A stretch of 64,000 nucleotides of DNA from Theobroma cacao. Lineage: Eukaryota; Streptophyta; Magnoliopsida; Malvales; Malvaceae. The notes beneath the pieces were generated by a model. The model saw only the letters and a program-made list of their open reading frames with translations, made no database searches and was not told the origin of the DNA. A program made the translations under genes and the position numbers. This document shows positions 24,210-35,456 of the stretch, one piece after another (within the stretch, counting starts at the first letter, position 1; each line of letters starts with the position of its first letter). The stretch is from contig NC_030854.1 of the NCBI RefSeq assembly GCF_000208745.1, positions 33,543,817-33,607,816 on the forward strand, given 5' to 3'.

Positions 24210-25534
24210 GTCAAAATACTTCAATATTCTCTGTACTCATACACTTTCTTTAATTTAATCTTTTCATTGAAAATCGTAACAGTTTAGTTTTTTATTTTGA
24301 AAATTACTTCAACTTAGTTCCTCTAATATTTTTCTTTTAAAATTACCCTTTACAACGCTAATGTTCGCATTAACATGATGTTGACATGGCACCTCTTATT
24401 GACATGGCATGTAAGGTGGGCTAGAAATGCTAACATGGCAATGTTATATCACTTTAACATGCTGATGTGGCAATGCCGCATAGTGCTGATATGTTAACAA
24501 GGAGGGCACCACGTGGCATGTCAAGGAGGGCACCACGTGTCATACTTTCTTTCAGCACCCATCCATATCATGCCACATGAGGTGTCTAAAGGGTGACACA
24601 TGGCATAACAGGAAAGCAACATGTGACACGTCAAGAAGGCATCACGTGTCACACTCCCTTTCAACACCCATCCATGTCATGCCTCATGGCATGTCTAAAG
24701 GTTTAGGAAGGCACCTTATGTCTTTTCGTTGTTTTCTCTAAAAATATTATATGTTTGTTAAGTTTTAAACTCAAGACCTTGTACAAGTACAACAAGCTCC
24801 TTGCCACCAACACCAAACCCTTGCATTTGATTATATATTGTTTTTATTTTTTTTCTTTTTTATCCTTTCTCTCTTTCTTTTCACTTTTTCCCTTAAGGAT
24901 CGACTACCAGTCATCGAATTTCGTCATCAGCCTCTGGTCATCAGATGTTGGATGCTAGTCACTAGTTATAGTCACCGAACACAAGTTGTCAATCATTGCT
25001 CTTTAAGGTACGAGTAGAGAGAAAAAAAAATAAAGAAAAAGAAGGAAAGAAAAAAAATAAGAAAGAATATGAGGGAAGAAAAGAAAAACACAAACAAAAG
25101 CTATATATAGTCAATAGTAAAAGCTTAGAGCTGGTGGCAAGGAGCTTGTTATACTTGCATGAGATCTTGGGTTTGAAACTCAACAAGCCTACAATAGTTT
25201 TGGAGAAAACAAGGATGAGACACAAGGCGTCCACTTGACATGTCACTCTTTTGTCATGCCATGTGTCATCTTCTAGACATGCCACTTGGCTTGTCATGGA
25301 TGGGTGCTGAAAGAGAGTGTGACATATGGTGCCTACCTCACATGCTACATCAACAAATGGCGCCATGTCAATGCCACATCAGTGCTAACGTCAGCTTTAT
25401 GAAAGGTAATTTCAAAAGAAAAATATTAGAAAGACTAAATTGAAACAATTTCTAAAATTAAGAGATTAAATTGTTACGATTTTGAGTAAAGAGATTAAAT
25501 TGAAGAAACTGCACGAGTAATTAGTGATTTTAGC
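24210..25534. mobile_element. Non-coding foldback element with very long inverted arms
   Basis: The left arm (24210 to about 24900) and right arm (about 25010-25534) are inverted copies of each other. The outer about 130 bp match well: left actcatacactttctttaa pairs with the complement of right ttgaagaaactgcacgagt, and left ctaatatttttcttttaaaa pairs with right ttttcaaaagaaaaatattag allowing small mismatches. The inner parts also match, for example aagctccttgccacca at about 24797 with tggtggcaaggagctt at about 25133. The left arm holds two tandem copies of a block of about 100 bp carrying caccacgtgtcat and cacccatcca (24500-24710). No transposase is present. Clear target-site duplications were not found. 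Confidence 0.8.
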
Positions 25535-26198
25535 ATTAATGACCTTTGATTTGAATTTATGGCTTTTTCATTTTTTCTTTTCCTAATTTTGCACAAAATC
25601 AATGGCCCCTAATATTCCCATTTAATGATCTAACATTGACCTATGAAGAGAACACTGTTATCCACTCTATAATAACTATGAACTTATCAATCTTGCTTCT
25701 TTTTAATCTCCCTAAACCAAGTGAATCTTTTCTTTAAAGGTAGGCCAATATAGTCTCTTTCTTGTACAAATCTATTGAAATCCTCTACTCCAATCCCCAA
25801 ATGCAAGCAATTCATCCTTTCAATGAAATCCCTAACTGTATTGAAATCACTTGCTATACACCATCATTTCACGATCTTCCTTTTCAAGCTAAGTATATCA
25901 TTCCATATGGTCACTCTTTCTCTCTCTCCTTGAGGGGCATACTCATTTACTATTGCACATTCAAAATTCTTCACCTTTTCTATCTCTCCTCATTCCTTCA
26001 ATTTCTCCCTTCTATCTCCTCTATTGTTTGTTACTTTTTACCCCTCATTCCTTCTTCTTTAGTATGAGTCTCGTCTTCCAAACTTTGCAATATTTAGCCC
26101 TAACCTATGATTAAGTAGAACTGGTGGAGCTAAGGGAGTGGCGGATGGTGGTAGCTGTCATTCCTTAATTTTTAATTTTTATATTATTAAATGTATAA

Positions 26199-26229
<31 letters not shown>

Positions 26230-26989
26230 ATAATAATAATTATTTTTATAATTACTTTTTAACCACCTCTCATATAAAATTTTATATTCGCCAATATTAA
26301 TGAGCAACCATGCCTCATTCAACTTACTTGCAACTTGACAAAGCCAAACCTTTTCCTTGTTTTGCTTTTTCTTTATACAATAAACGCATCTTGCACCTCT
26401 CCATATTGTTCGAAGATTTTTGTAGCCAACTCCGGCCCACCTTATCTGGATGATATTAATGAAGACTAAGACCAGACGATTCGTCGTTCTTTCTCAAAAA
26501 TTAACCTTCGATTTTTGTTGGACTTCCCCATAATAATTGATATTTATGTTGGGCTTCTTATAATGGCATTCATATTTATATTTCTTTGATTTAGTTTTCC
26601 CATCAAAACCCTAAAACCAAGAAGACCATTGTTTTATTTTTAAAAATAATTGATATTTATATTCGAGTATTTTACTAAATGATAGATATATGTATCTTTT
26701 TATATTAAAAAGTAAGTTCTAATTTCTTCTTCTCAAATAAAAAAAATGCATTTTATCAATAGGAGAATAAAAACTAAGCCACCTAGTGGTCTTAATTAAG
26801 TGCCTCTCTCATCTCATGTGCTTGCGTGTATATTATGTATATATACACTTGAAATTTTTAAACTTATTTAACACAATTTTTTTATTTAGAGAAAAAAAAG
26901 ATTTAAAATTTATTTTTTAAATACAAATCATGCATTAATCATTAAACCAAATATTCAAATACAAACGTATACTTATTTGAACATCTGGA
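25535..26989. other. AT-rich spacer
   Basis: I see no gene. An open plus frame at 25762-26067 has no recognisable domain. A (TA)n microsatellite lies at about 26205-26229. Confidence 0.4.
26205..26229. repeat. (TA)n microsatellite
   Basis: An uninterrupted run of ta dinucleotides, followed by several taa trinucleotides. Confidence 0.9.
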
Positions 26990-27195
26990 CTCATGATATC
27001 GATGATGGCTTGAGTCAAGTCCCATTGTTTATTAACCACGACCTGAACTTTGTTGTAGGCTAATTCCCGAGCAAATGGCATCTATCTTCTAACCAAAATA
27101 CTATATACACGTTGGAATTCTCTTTCTTTATGGACTCCGACCGCAATTTCTCCCTTCACTCCAACCAGCCCCGGCCAAGAGTTTTTACTTGTAAC
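26990..27195 (-). pseudogene. Decayed potato-inhibitor-I exon (third copy)
   Basis: On the minus strand, directly after an acceptor-like ttacaag, the sequence reads GKNSWPGLVGVKGEIA. This matches the start of exon 2 of the two intact inhibitor genes nearby (GKQSWPELVGEKGDVA). After a one-base shift it continues KKENSNVYIV, corresponding to EKENPNVKAV. After more damage comes KVQVVVN, corresponding to RVRVVVD. The reactive-site segment is lost. The adjoining 27189-27490 matches 34870-35150, so this exon appears to be the rim of the segmental duplication whose partner was lost in copy 2. Confidence 0.75.
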
Positions 27196-28234
27196 ATTCA
27201 ACTTGTAGCACTCCATGAAAAATGTTGAAAGAAAAATATGGTGGCATCTATAATTTTGTATATATAAGTCTCAATTAACCTATAGAAATATTCATGTAAG
27301 TTAGTTTCATTAGTCATTAACTATATATACCGACAATATTTTTAGTCTAAAATCATCTCTTTGTGCACAAACAGTGAATTATCCACTCTTTCCTCCATTT
27401 TTTTCCCCATCTTTTCCTTTTGAATGTCTTAAAATAATGATTGTACCTACATATTTTCCACGTTTACACTAAACTCCAGGAAATTTCAATTTCAAGTTGG
27501 GCAATCCATGCGACTACTTTGTACGATTGCATTCATGCATGCATGTGTCGCCATCTAATTTGAAGGTGCTAATGGATTTTTTAAAGGTCTTAATTTTTAC
27601 GTGTTTTTGCAGGCTTGGATTTTCAAAAGTTAACATCAAAGTTACCGTTTTGCATCTGATAAATTTCCTTTTTCTTTTGCCTTTCAAAAAGTAGCTGGAA
27701 AATTTATTTACTAATTTATGAGCCAAACACTAAACTTGAATTTCTACCGACTAAAATATGAATTTTAACTCTAATATAATGAAATTATGAGAAAAAAATC
27801 CCATCGTTTTTAATTTTTGTTCCTTCCAAACAAGTTTACTAGAATATTCTAAGAACTAAAATTTTGAATATTAATTCAACTTAAAAGTCCCATATTTAAA
27901 TTTAAGAGATAAGACTGACTTAACCATACAAATTAAACAAGATTTGGATGGTGGGTCTAATTTTTCATATGCCGCAATAAGAGATATTACTGGGCACAGT
28001 CTTAGTCATGCTATTCCAGTTTAACAAAGGCATCTGTAGATTTGTTTAACACCGGTGGCTTTTGCTACCAGTACCAGGTAGCCTTAAATGATATTATCAA
28101 GCAAAATATGAATCAGCCTTTTTTTTTTAAAAAAAAAAACACTTTCACAGTGAGCAGAAAAGTGTTTATTCATAGCATTGATTCTTGATGGACCAACAGT
28201 AGCATATTAGCAGAATGATGGACATTGTAGAGAT

Positions 28235-28891
28235 CTAGCCAGTCCGAGGCACTTGAGTCACCATCCCTTCTTCATTGACAAAAACCCGAACCCGAGTAAT
28301 GTCGAACATTCTATCAGTTGGAGTTCCTTCTAACAACACCACTGCTTTCACATTTGGATTCTCTTTCTCGATCTTCGCTGCTGCAACGTCTCCTTTCTCC
28401 CCAACCAGCTCCGGCCACGACTGTTTACCTGTAAATTAATAAGAACAAATCACAGGTAGAGCTTATTATTTTACATTTTATGGATGTCAGAAATGCAACG
28501 CCGGACAACTAATAGAGCTTTAGGCTTTCCCCATTCAACCAGTGAAGAAAGCATAGAGCAAAGGAAAATATCACACCATTAATTTACTAATTATAGCCTT
28601 ACCTGGGGGCTTAAACGGTCCAGATGAAAACCCATCAGCATAGCCTGCACCCACAAATGCAAGCGCAGAGCCAATCGCTGCAGAACCAACAATGAGCGCA
28701 TCGACAATGGACCTCCGAGAAACGCCTCCTTGGACTGCTTGATGATCTTTATTCAGCGGCTGATTCTGAGCCCTGCACACAAGCCTGCAGGGCTTGATGT
28801 TGGGGCGGTGGCGCTGTGGGGATGAAGATCTTGGAATTAATGGTGCGTGGATGAAAGCTTGGTGATGCAAGAAACATGCCGTAGACGCCAT
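28235..28891 (-). CDS. Plastid/Tat-like leader fused to a potato-inhibitor-I serine protease inhibitor, copy 1
   Basis: Exon 1 is 28891-28603 and exon 2 is 28428-28235. The intron has a gtaagg donor and a ttacag acceptor, and joining gives 160 residues. Residues 1 to about 43 look like a chloroplast transit peptide: Ser/Arg/His-rich with almost no acidic residues, ending LVCRAQ. Residues 58-60 are SRR, followed by a hydrophobic stretch of about 20 residues (IVDALIVGSAAIGSALAFVG), as in twin-arginine lumen-targeting signals. Residues 97-160 form a complete inhibitor-I domain: KQSWPELVGEKG, KENPNVKAVVLLEG, RVRVFV and the final VPRTG. Family alignment with eglin-type inhibitors places Arg at P1 and Met at P1' (GTPTDRMFD). 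Potato-I inhibitors are usually cytosolic or vacuolar and short, about 70 residues, so this leader is unusual. The upstream I-box-like GATAAG is conserved in copy 2. Inhibition and location are inferred. Confidence 0.8.
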
Positions 28892-29004
28892 TTTCCCTCT
28901 TCGCTTTGCTTTGCTCTGAGCTCTTTTCCTTGTATGTCAGTCTATTAAACTAATGTAATGAAAAATGAAATTGGTCCCCTATTTATTTACTACTACGAGA
29001 AGTA

Positions 29005-29010
29005 GATAAG
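29005..29010 (+). promoter_or_regulatory. I-box-like GATAAG upstream of inhibitor gene copy 1
   Basis: GATAAG lies about 115 bp upstream of the minus-strand ATG and is conserved at 36993-36998 in copy 2 within a similar promoter. I-boxes are common in light-regulated plastid-protein genes. A role here is only a suggestion. Confidence 0.35.
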
Positions 29011-29163
29011 ATTGCGAAAGGCTCTGATTGGTGTGCCCCTCACCCGTGTCAAACTTTAGAGTGGAATCAAATTTTAGCATATTTTTTTCTAGAGAATAAT
29101 TGCTCCTGTTTCTTTTTCTTTCTTTGGGCACATTTTACAGGTGACCTTGAATTAATAATATCT

Positions 29164-29450
29164 ATTCAAATTGGACATGATCCGGGTTTGGTTGCTTGTT
29201 GGATTCTTTTTTGGTCATGTTCACTTTCACATGGCAAACGGGTGAGTGAGTACAAGTTTAATGTTGATGGCTCCATTAGAGGGAAACTGGGTCCAGCATA
29301 TGACAATCAAATATTCCCTTCGTCTATTGGCATTATCTTCACTTGCAGGCTCCAAAAAACTTGTGATAGATTCAAATTCTACGGTTGCAATTTCGTAGGT
29401 GGTGAAGAGAGATCAGAGACCATGGGACAATCAAATATTTTCACATGATT
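29164..29450 (+). pseudogene. Possible RNase H-like retroelement remnant, copy 1
   Basis: The plus frame contains EYKFNVDGSIRGKLGPA, which resembles the first strand of the RNase H domain of plant LINEs and RNase H-like proteins (KFNVDGSARGxPGPAG). The rest of the frame no longer matches that fold. The same frame is kept in copy 2 at 37107-37367. It is probably a fossil carried by the duplication. Confidence 0.35.
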
Positions 29451-29997
29451 CTAGGCCAATAATTTGAAAGAAACTTAATTACACAAAAATATTGCAACAT
29501 TTAAGATGTTAACAAAAAATATTGATGAAGTGGAATGAGGAGAACTTGAATTGGTTTTACTTGTAATTTTATATAGAAGTTAAGAGGAACAGCAAATTGG
29601 TTTACTTGGATTTACAAGAAGAAATTTATTTAGCTTAGCTTTGATTTATGTTAAAGATGTACCCGTGAATTGCTATGAAAAAACTTATCACCACGCTGTA
29701 ATAAAAAGGTGCGTGGTTATCAACAGTGGACCTTAAGAGGACTTGCTTGTATTCGAACCGAAATTATTCTGATATTGAGTCCAAAGCGTTGAGTAATTTT
29801 TATGCTCAATCCTTCAAGCATGGAAAGAAATGGAAAGGTAAAGCTAAGTTTCAACCATGTTTTTATTATAAAAAATGAAATCACACAGAAAAGTTCTCTG
29901 GCATAAACGTCTTGGGCATGTCCATTATGGCTCTCTAAAAGTGATGTCTTCATCTAACATGGTAGAAGGACTACCAGCTGTATCATCAATTGATAAC

Positions 29998-32100
29998 TGT
30001 CGTGACGTGCGGGTCCGGGAACCCGTCCGCCAGACGCGGGGCGAAAATTAAAATCGTGTGGTGTGGGAGTCGCCACCAATCTTTTTTATCTAGGTGTGAT
30101 TGGTCACCTATTAACTCGATTCTTAATCGACGAAGCCCTAAATTAATTTTAGGTCCGTCGAAAGAACGAGAACTGGTCCACGTTTTTTAGAGATGGGTTC
30201 GGGAGTGCGATTAGGCACGGAGAAGGGTTTGCACCTCCGTGACGCCCGTTCTACGAACGGTACCATTTAATCTTAAGTTATCTTAATATAGCCTTTTCTT
30301 AGTTTAATCCCTATTTTATTAATTAAATTTTTATTGAATTGTCAGACTGAGTTTTTCACTTGGTCTTACGTATGCATATGATGCAAGCGTAGAATGATGT
30401 CGTGACTTGTTTATTTTAAATGATGGAGTCGGTAATCTTTTATTGGAAAATTATTCGAAGACTATCCCAACGCTTTGGTGAAGTCTCGAAATTCTCCTCA
30501 CCTAGAGATATCCCCGGAAGAACTCGTCTCTACGAGCTCCTCGGGGAAATCCCATCATCGGGATTCCCGCGCCATTTGCAAAATATGAGTGGCATGCAAT
30601 GACAGTGTAAAATGATGGTATCTATATGCACGCGTTTATTGATTGTTTAAAAAATTTTGGTTATTTATTTATTATTTATTATTTATTATTATTTATTTAT
30701 TATTTTTATATATACTTTATTTTTTGGTTATTTAAATCCATGTTTGTTGTTGGTCAATTTTTACTTGTTTACAAAGCTTATCTAAATAATTAATTAATTA
30801 ACTTTTAAATGATTAATTTAACTTTGTTTAGTAATATTTATTTGAATTAACAAAATCTTTTTACATATATTATTTTCTAATAATGACTATTTGACTTAAT
30901 GGGTTTTGAAATTTAGAGTTCAGATTTATCCCGACGCTTCGGTGAAAATCCGTCTCGAATTTCGTACCCGGAAAACATCCGCCCGAAAGAGGCAACTCTT
31001 TGCCCCCTTTTTGGCGGTAATACTCAAATATTTTCTTCCAATTATATTATTTATTATTATTATTTATTTATTTTTCATTTTATTATTATCTTTTAATTTT
31101 TATATTTTATATATATTTTTTATTATTTTTTTATCTTAATATAATATAATATATATATATATTTGCATCATAAATTACTATTATTATTATTTATTTTATT
31201 TTTTGATTTTTAATATTAAATATAAGTGCCCATATTATATAAATATTTATTCCCTAAAAAATAAATGCATTTAAATTAAAAATGGGCTAGACCCAAGCAA
31301 AACAAAACAACAAGGGTTATACCTTGTTGGGCTGCGATTGGCCCAACTCGACGGCCCGTGGGAGCCCAAATCCAGCACCCGGCCTGTTTCTGGAAGCCCG
31401 CAAGGAGAAGTCCAAAACGCACCGTTTTGATGCCTGCGAAGCCGCTCAAAACGACGCCGTTTTGCCTGGTCCTTCCAGCTTCTGCTTGCCTCTCTGAAAC
31501 GACGCCGTTTTGCCCACGAACCCTAGGTATTTAATCCCCTTTTCTCTCTTTCTCTCTTCAGTTTCACTCCTCACTTTCTCTCTCTAGCAGCGGCGCCCTC
31601 TCCCCTCTCTCTAAAAATCTCTTCTCTCTTCCGGCGCCGGCGTCCTCCCCTCTCTTCTCGGATTTCTCTCTCTTAGCCGGCGAATCGCTTCGCCTTCCGT
31701 TGGCCGAATCCTTCCCTTCCCGTCGGCCCCTCTCTCTCCTCTCAGATCTCACCCTTTTCTCTTTGTTTTTCTTTGTGTTCTTTTCTCTCTCTTTTCTGTG
31801 GCTAATCGCTGTTGTTTGTTTCTTTTTTGTGCAGGGTTTTAAAGAGCCGGGTTGTCCAATTTTTTGGACAACCCGGCGAGGGGGTTCTGGCACCCCTGGA
31901 GTTGGTGGCCAGAACCCCCCATCCCGCGTAGTGGGTGGGGGATGGGAAGGCGAAGGGATGGCTGGCGTACGCCCAGCCATCCCGATTTTTTTTTTATTTT
32001 TTTTTATTTTTTATATATTTTTATTTAAATTGTTATTTTATTTATTTATTTAATTTAATTTAATTTAATTTAAATTTTTTATTTTATTTGAGTGTCTACA
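29998..32100 (+). mobile_element. 2.1 kb solo LTR (Tat-like Ty3/Gypsy) nested in the Copia element
   Basis: It starts TGTCGTGACG and ends GTGTCTACA. The 5 bp direct repeat ATAAC flanks it exactly (29993-29997 and 32101-32105), and removing the insert restores the Copia GAG-pre-integrase frame. No gag or pol lies inside, only non-coding DNA. The phrase gggagtcgccaccaatct near 30067 is characteristic, from memory, of long LTRs of Tat-lineage elements. A CT-rich leader-like stretch (31540-31720) is a plausible R/U5. Open frames inside, such as 31700-32053, are composition artefacts of the LTR. Strand is taken from the TG...CA order and leader position. Confidence 0.85.
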
Positions 32101-34438
32101 ATAACGTATGCAATGTGTGTCAGTTTGGAAAACAGATCAGAAATTCCATTCCTAAAAATAGTAACTGAAGAGCAAAAGAAAACCTTCAATTAGTTCATTA
32201 AGATGTGGGAGGGCCGACGAGTATTCCTTCTTTTACTGGCAAATTATATTACTTGATTTTTATTGATGACCTTACCAAAATTGGTGGGTTTACTTCAGGA
32301 AACAAAAATCTGAAGTTTATAACTAGTTCATCAAGTTCAAGGCTTTGGCAGAAAATGAGTTAGGTTTCTCTATGAAGATATTACGATATGATAATGGCCT
32401 TGAGTATTGTTCTTCGGAGTTCAAAGATTTCTTGGCTTACAAAGGCATCAAACATCAACTGACTGTGCTACATGGCCCTCAACAAAATAGGGCCAATGAA
32501 AGAATGAACAAGACCCTTGTTAAGATGGCACGGTGTTTGTTGATTGGCAAGGGTGTACCAACAAGATTCTGGGCAGAGGCATTGAATACTGCAGTGAACT
32601 TGTTGAATTATTTGCCAACTAAAGCTTTAGAGTCCAAGAGTGCATTTAAAGCTTGATATGACAGAAAACCTTCTATTGCTCATTTGAAGGCATTTAAACG
32701 CATTGGTTATGCAAAAGTACCTGATGAAAAAAGAAGAAGAAAATTTGATTCAAAGTCTCAAACAGCCATCCATATGGGATTTAGTGGCATTTCCAAAGGC
32801 TGTAAGCTATATAATGTGGATACAAACAAGGTCTTTATCAATCTGGATGTCAAGTTTCATGAAGGAAGTCAATGGAATTGGGAAAAAACTTTGATTGAAA
32901 GTTCTAAAAATCTTAATATCAATGCTTATCCTTTACCATAGATTAACAGAGATGAAGAAGAAGATCTTGAAGATGAAAATTTGGCTGTGAGAGGTACTAG
33001 ATCATTGTAAGATATTTATGAAAGATGCAACTCAATGATAATGGAACCAAACTCTGTCACTAAAGCTACACTAAGTGGATTTTAAAGACGAAGTTGAATA
33101 CAGGTGGCTCGGTAAACAAGTTGAAAGCTCACCTGGTTGTCAAAAGGTATTCTCAAATTTATGGAGTTAATTACCTAGAAACATCTGCCCCGAGAGCTAA
33201 GCATGATACCATGAGGCTTTTAACCGCTATTGCAGCTAAAGAGAGTTAGAAAATATGGCATATGGATGTGGAATTTGCCTTCCCGAATGGTTATATATCA
33301 AAAGACATTTTTATAGAACAGGTTGAGGGATTTGTTGTCCAAGGCAGTGAAGATAAAGTCTACAAACTTATTAATGCTTTGTATGGCCTTAAACAAACCC
33401 TAAGGGCTAGGTGTGAAAGGATTGACAGCTAGTTATGTAACAAAGGCTTCATTCGAGGTGTTAATGATCCAACTTTATATGTGATGAAGGAAAATGAATT
33501 TGTGAACCTGATAGTGTTACTGTATCTAGATGATATGCTGGTTGCAAGATCAAATGGCTCAATGCTGATGAGTTTTAAACTCAAGATGATGGAGGAATTT
33601 AAGATGACTGATCTCGGTGAAATGTCATTCTTCCTAGGCATTGAATTTGTGCAAAAATCGGATGGCATATTTATTCATCAAACAAAGTTGCTAAATAATT
33701 ACTTAAGAGGTTTAAAAAGGAGAATTGTAAAGCTATTGACACACCTATGGTTTCTAGCAGCAAACTGTGCAAAAATGAGGGAAGTTCTCTGGCAAATGAA
33801 TCAAGGTATAGGAGTTTGGTTGGTTGTCTCTTATATTTATGAAACTTTAGACTAGTTATAATGTACTTTGCTAGTACACTTTCTAGATTTTTGCAAACAC
33901 CATTTGATTTGCATCTGATGGCTACTAAAAGGGTACTCAAGAATATCAAGGCACTGCTGACTTTGGATTAATGGTCAATAAAAATGCAAGTGAGAATCTT
34001 CTTGACTATTGTGACAGTGATTGGTCCAGTAGGATTGAAATTCACGTATTACATCTAAGTTTTGTTTCTCCTTTGCCAGTGTAGTTTTCACCTGGAATTG
34101 CAAAAAACAGGATGTTGTAGCTTAGTCTTCTACTGCAGCTGAGTATGTCGCAACAGCTTCAGTTGTAAATCATGCAATTTGGTTAAGGAAACTGTTTTTT
34201 GATATTGGCTTTAAGCAAAACAAATGTACAAAGCTTCTAATTGATAATCAGTCCACCATTACGATTGCCAAAAATCTTGTTTATCATGGTTGGACTAATT
34301 AAACACATAAAAGTAAAATTTCATGCCTTTAGAGATGCGATCAAAAAAGGAGAAATTTTTGTTGAACACTGCTCTTCAAAGGACCAACTTCCTGATATTC
34401 TGACTAAGCTAGGAGTCACCAAACTCAACTGTAAGGAG

Positions 34439-34821
34439 GTGTGCTAAAATTGAGGTTGAGTTGCTGGTCTGCAAGGTTTGCACCAAAACTCTGAGTTTGA
34501 AGCTTAGGCAGAGGTTGAAGATGACTGGGTATCACATGAAAAGCATATGTCTATTTCATGTTAACTCTTTGACTAAATCGCTGTTTAATTTTACCCTTTT
34601 ATTGTATTAGCCATTTATTCTCTCTGAAGTTGTTGTGTAAATAGCCAAGTGTCTACAATTCTCTTAAGAAAATTTGTGTAGTCGTTTGAGTGAAACATGG
34701 CATTGCCAGCTACTAATGCTCTGTTTTTTTCCTCTACTACTGCATAACAAATAGAGTAGCCATTAATGAAGTTTCAAAGCTTTTTTCTCTCATCAATTTT
34801 CTTGGAGTTTTTTTATCTACA
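34439..34821 (+). mobile_element. Probable 3' LTR of the Copia element
   Basis: It starts TGTGCTAAAATTG straight after the polypurine tract aaggagg and ends TCTACA. About 383 bp, without coding content. The matching 5' LTR is not visible, so the boundaries are read only from the TG/CA ends and the tract position. Confidence 0.55.
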
Positions 34822-35456
34822 AAATTATCATGTTCTTCATATATTTAAACTTAAAAGAAGTATGTGTTTAGTAACATTCCATGAAAAATATTGGGCATTT
34901 ATAATTTTGGATATATAAGTCTAAATTAACCTATAAAAACATTCATGTAAGTTAGTTTCATTAGTCATTAATAATTATATATACCGACAATATTTTTAAT
35001 CTAAAATCATCTCTTTGTGCGCAAACAGTGAATAACTTACTCTTTCCTCCATATTTTTTCCCATCTTTTCTTTTTGAATGTCTTAAAATAATGATTTCAC
35101 CTACATATTTTCCACGTTCACACTAATTTCTAGGAAATTTCATTTTCAAGTTGGGCAATGCAAGCTGCAACTTCGAACGATGAGTTCTTTTCTCCAGTTA
35201 TTGGTTTTTTCAATTTCTTCTCTATTCCTAAAAATCATTTTAGCTCCTCTGTTCTCCAGCTTAAGTTTCATCAGAAATTTTACACATGCGTTGGTCTGAT
35301 GGCAGGGATTGCTCAGAGTGTAAGGGAAATGCTGCTGGGTCTAGTTTTTCATATGCTGCAATAAGAGTTATTACTGGGCACAGACTTAGTCATGCTAGTC
35401 CAGTTTAACAAAGGCATCTGTAGCTTTGTTTAACACCGGTGGCTTTTACTACCAGT

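Larger units (their letters stand above)
27189..29838. repeat. Segmental duplication, copy 1
   Basis: Homologous to 34870-37741 in the same orientation. Matching stretches are 27189-27490 with 34870-35150, 27950-28080 with 35340-35456, and 28070-29838 with 36055-37741. The copies share the chimeric inhibitor gene, its promoter and a conserved decayed retroelement tail. Copy 1 holds the empty site of the solo LTR that interrupts copy 2. Copy 1 also keeps about 80 bp near 29045-29120 that copy 2 lacks. The middle part 27500-27950 has no obvious partner. Confidence 0.85.
29780..34821 (+). mobile_element. Degenerate Ty1/Copia retrotransposon interrupted by a solo LTR
   Basis: Reading along the plus strand: a damaged gag zinc knuckle near 29850 (CFYYKK, stop, NHTEKFS); a GAG-pre-integrase box (LGHVHYGSLKVMSSSNM, broken at 29998 by a nested LTR and resuming at 32106 with NVCNVCQFGKQ); integrase (32200-32940, DNGLEYCSSEFKDF, NERMNKTLVKMARCLL); reverse transcriptase (33050-33720, AHLVVKRYSQIYGV, YLDDMLVARS with both Asp kept); RNase H remnants (about 34030-34447); a purine-rich tract aaggagg; and a probable 3' LTR from 34439. 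In-frame stops at 32654 and 32939, and more in RT, show it is dead. The gene order IN-RT-RNH identifies Copia. No 5' LTR was found, so the 5' boundary is approximate. Confidence 0.85.

Noticed and set aside
31564..32053. GC-rich open frames inside the Tat-like LTR
   Set aside because: They follow the CT-rich leader composition of the LTR and show no domain.
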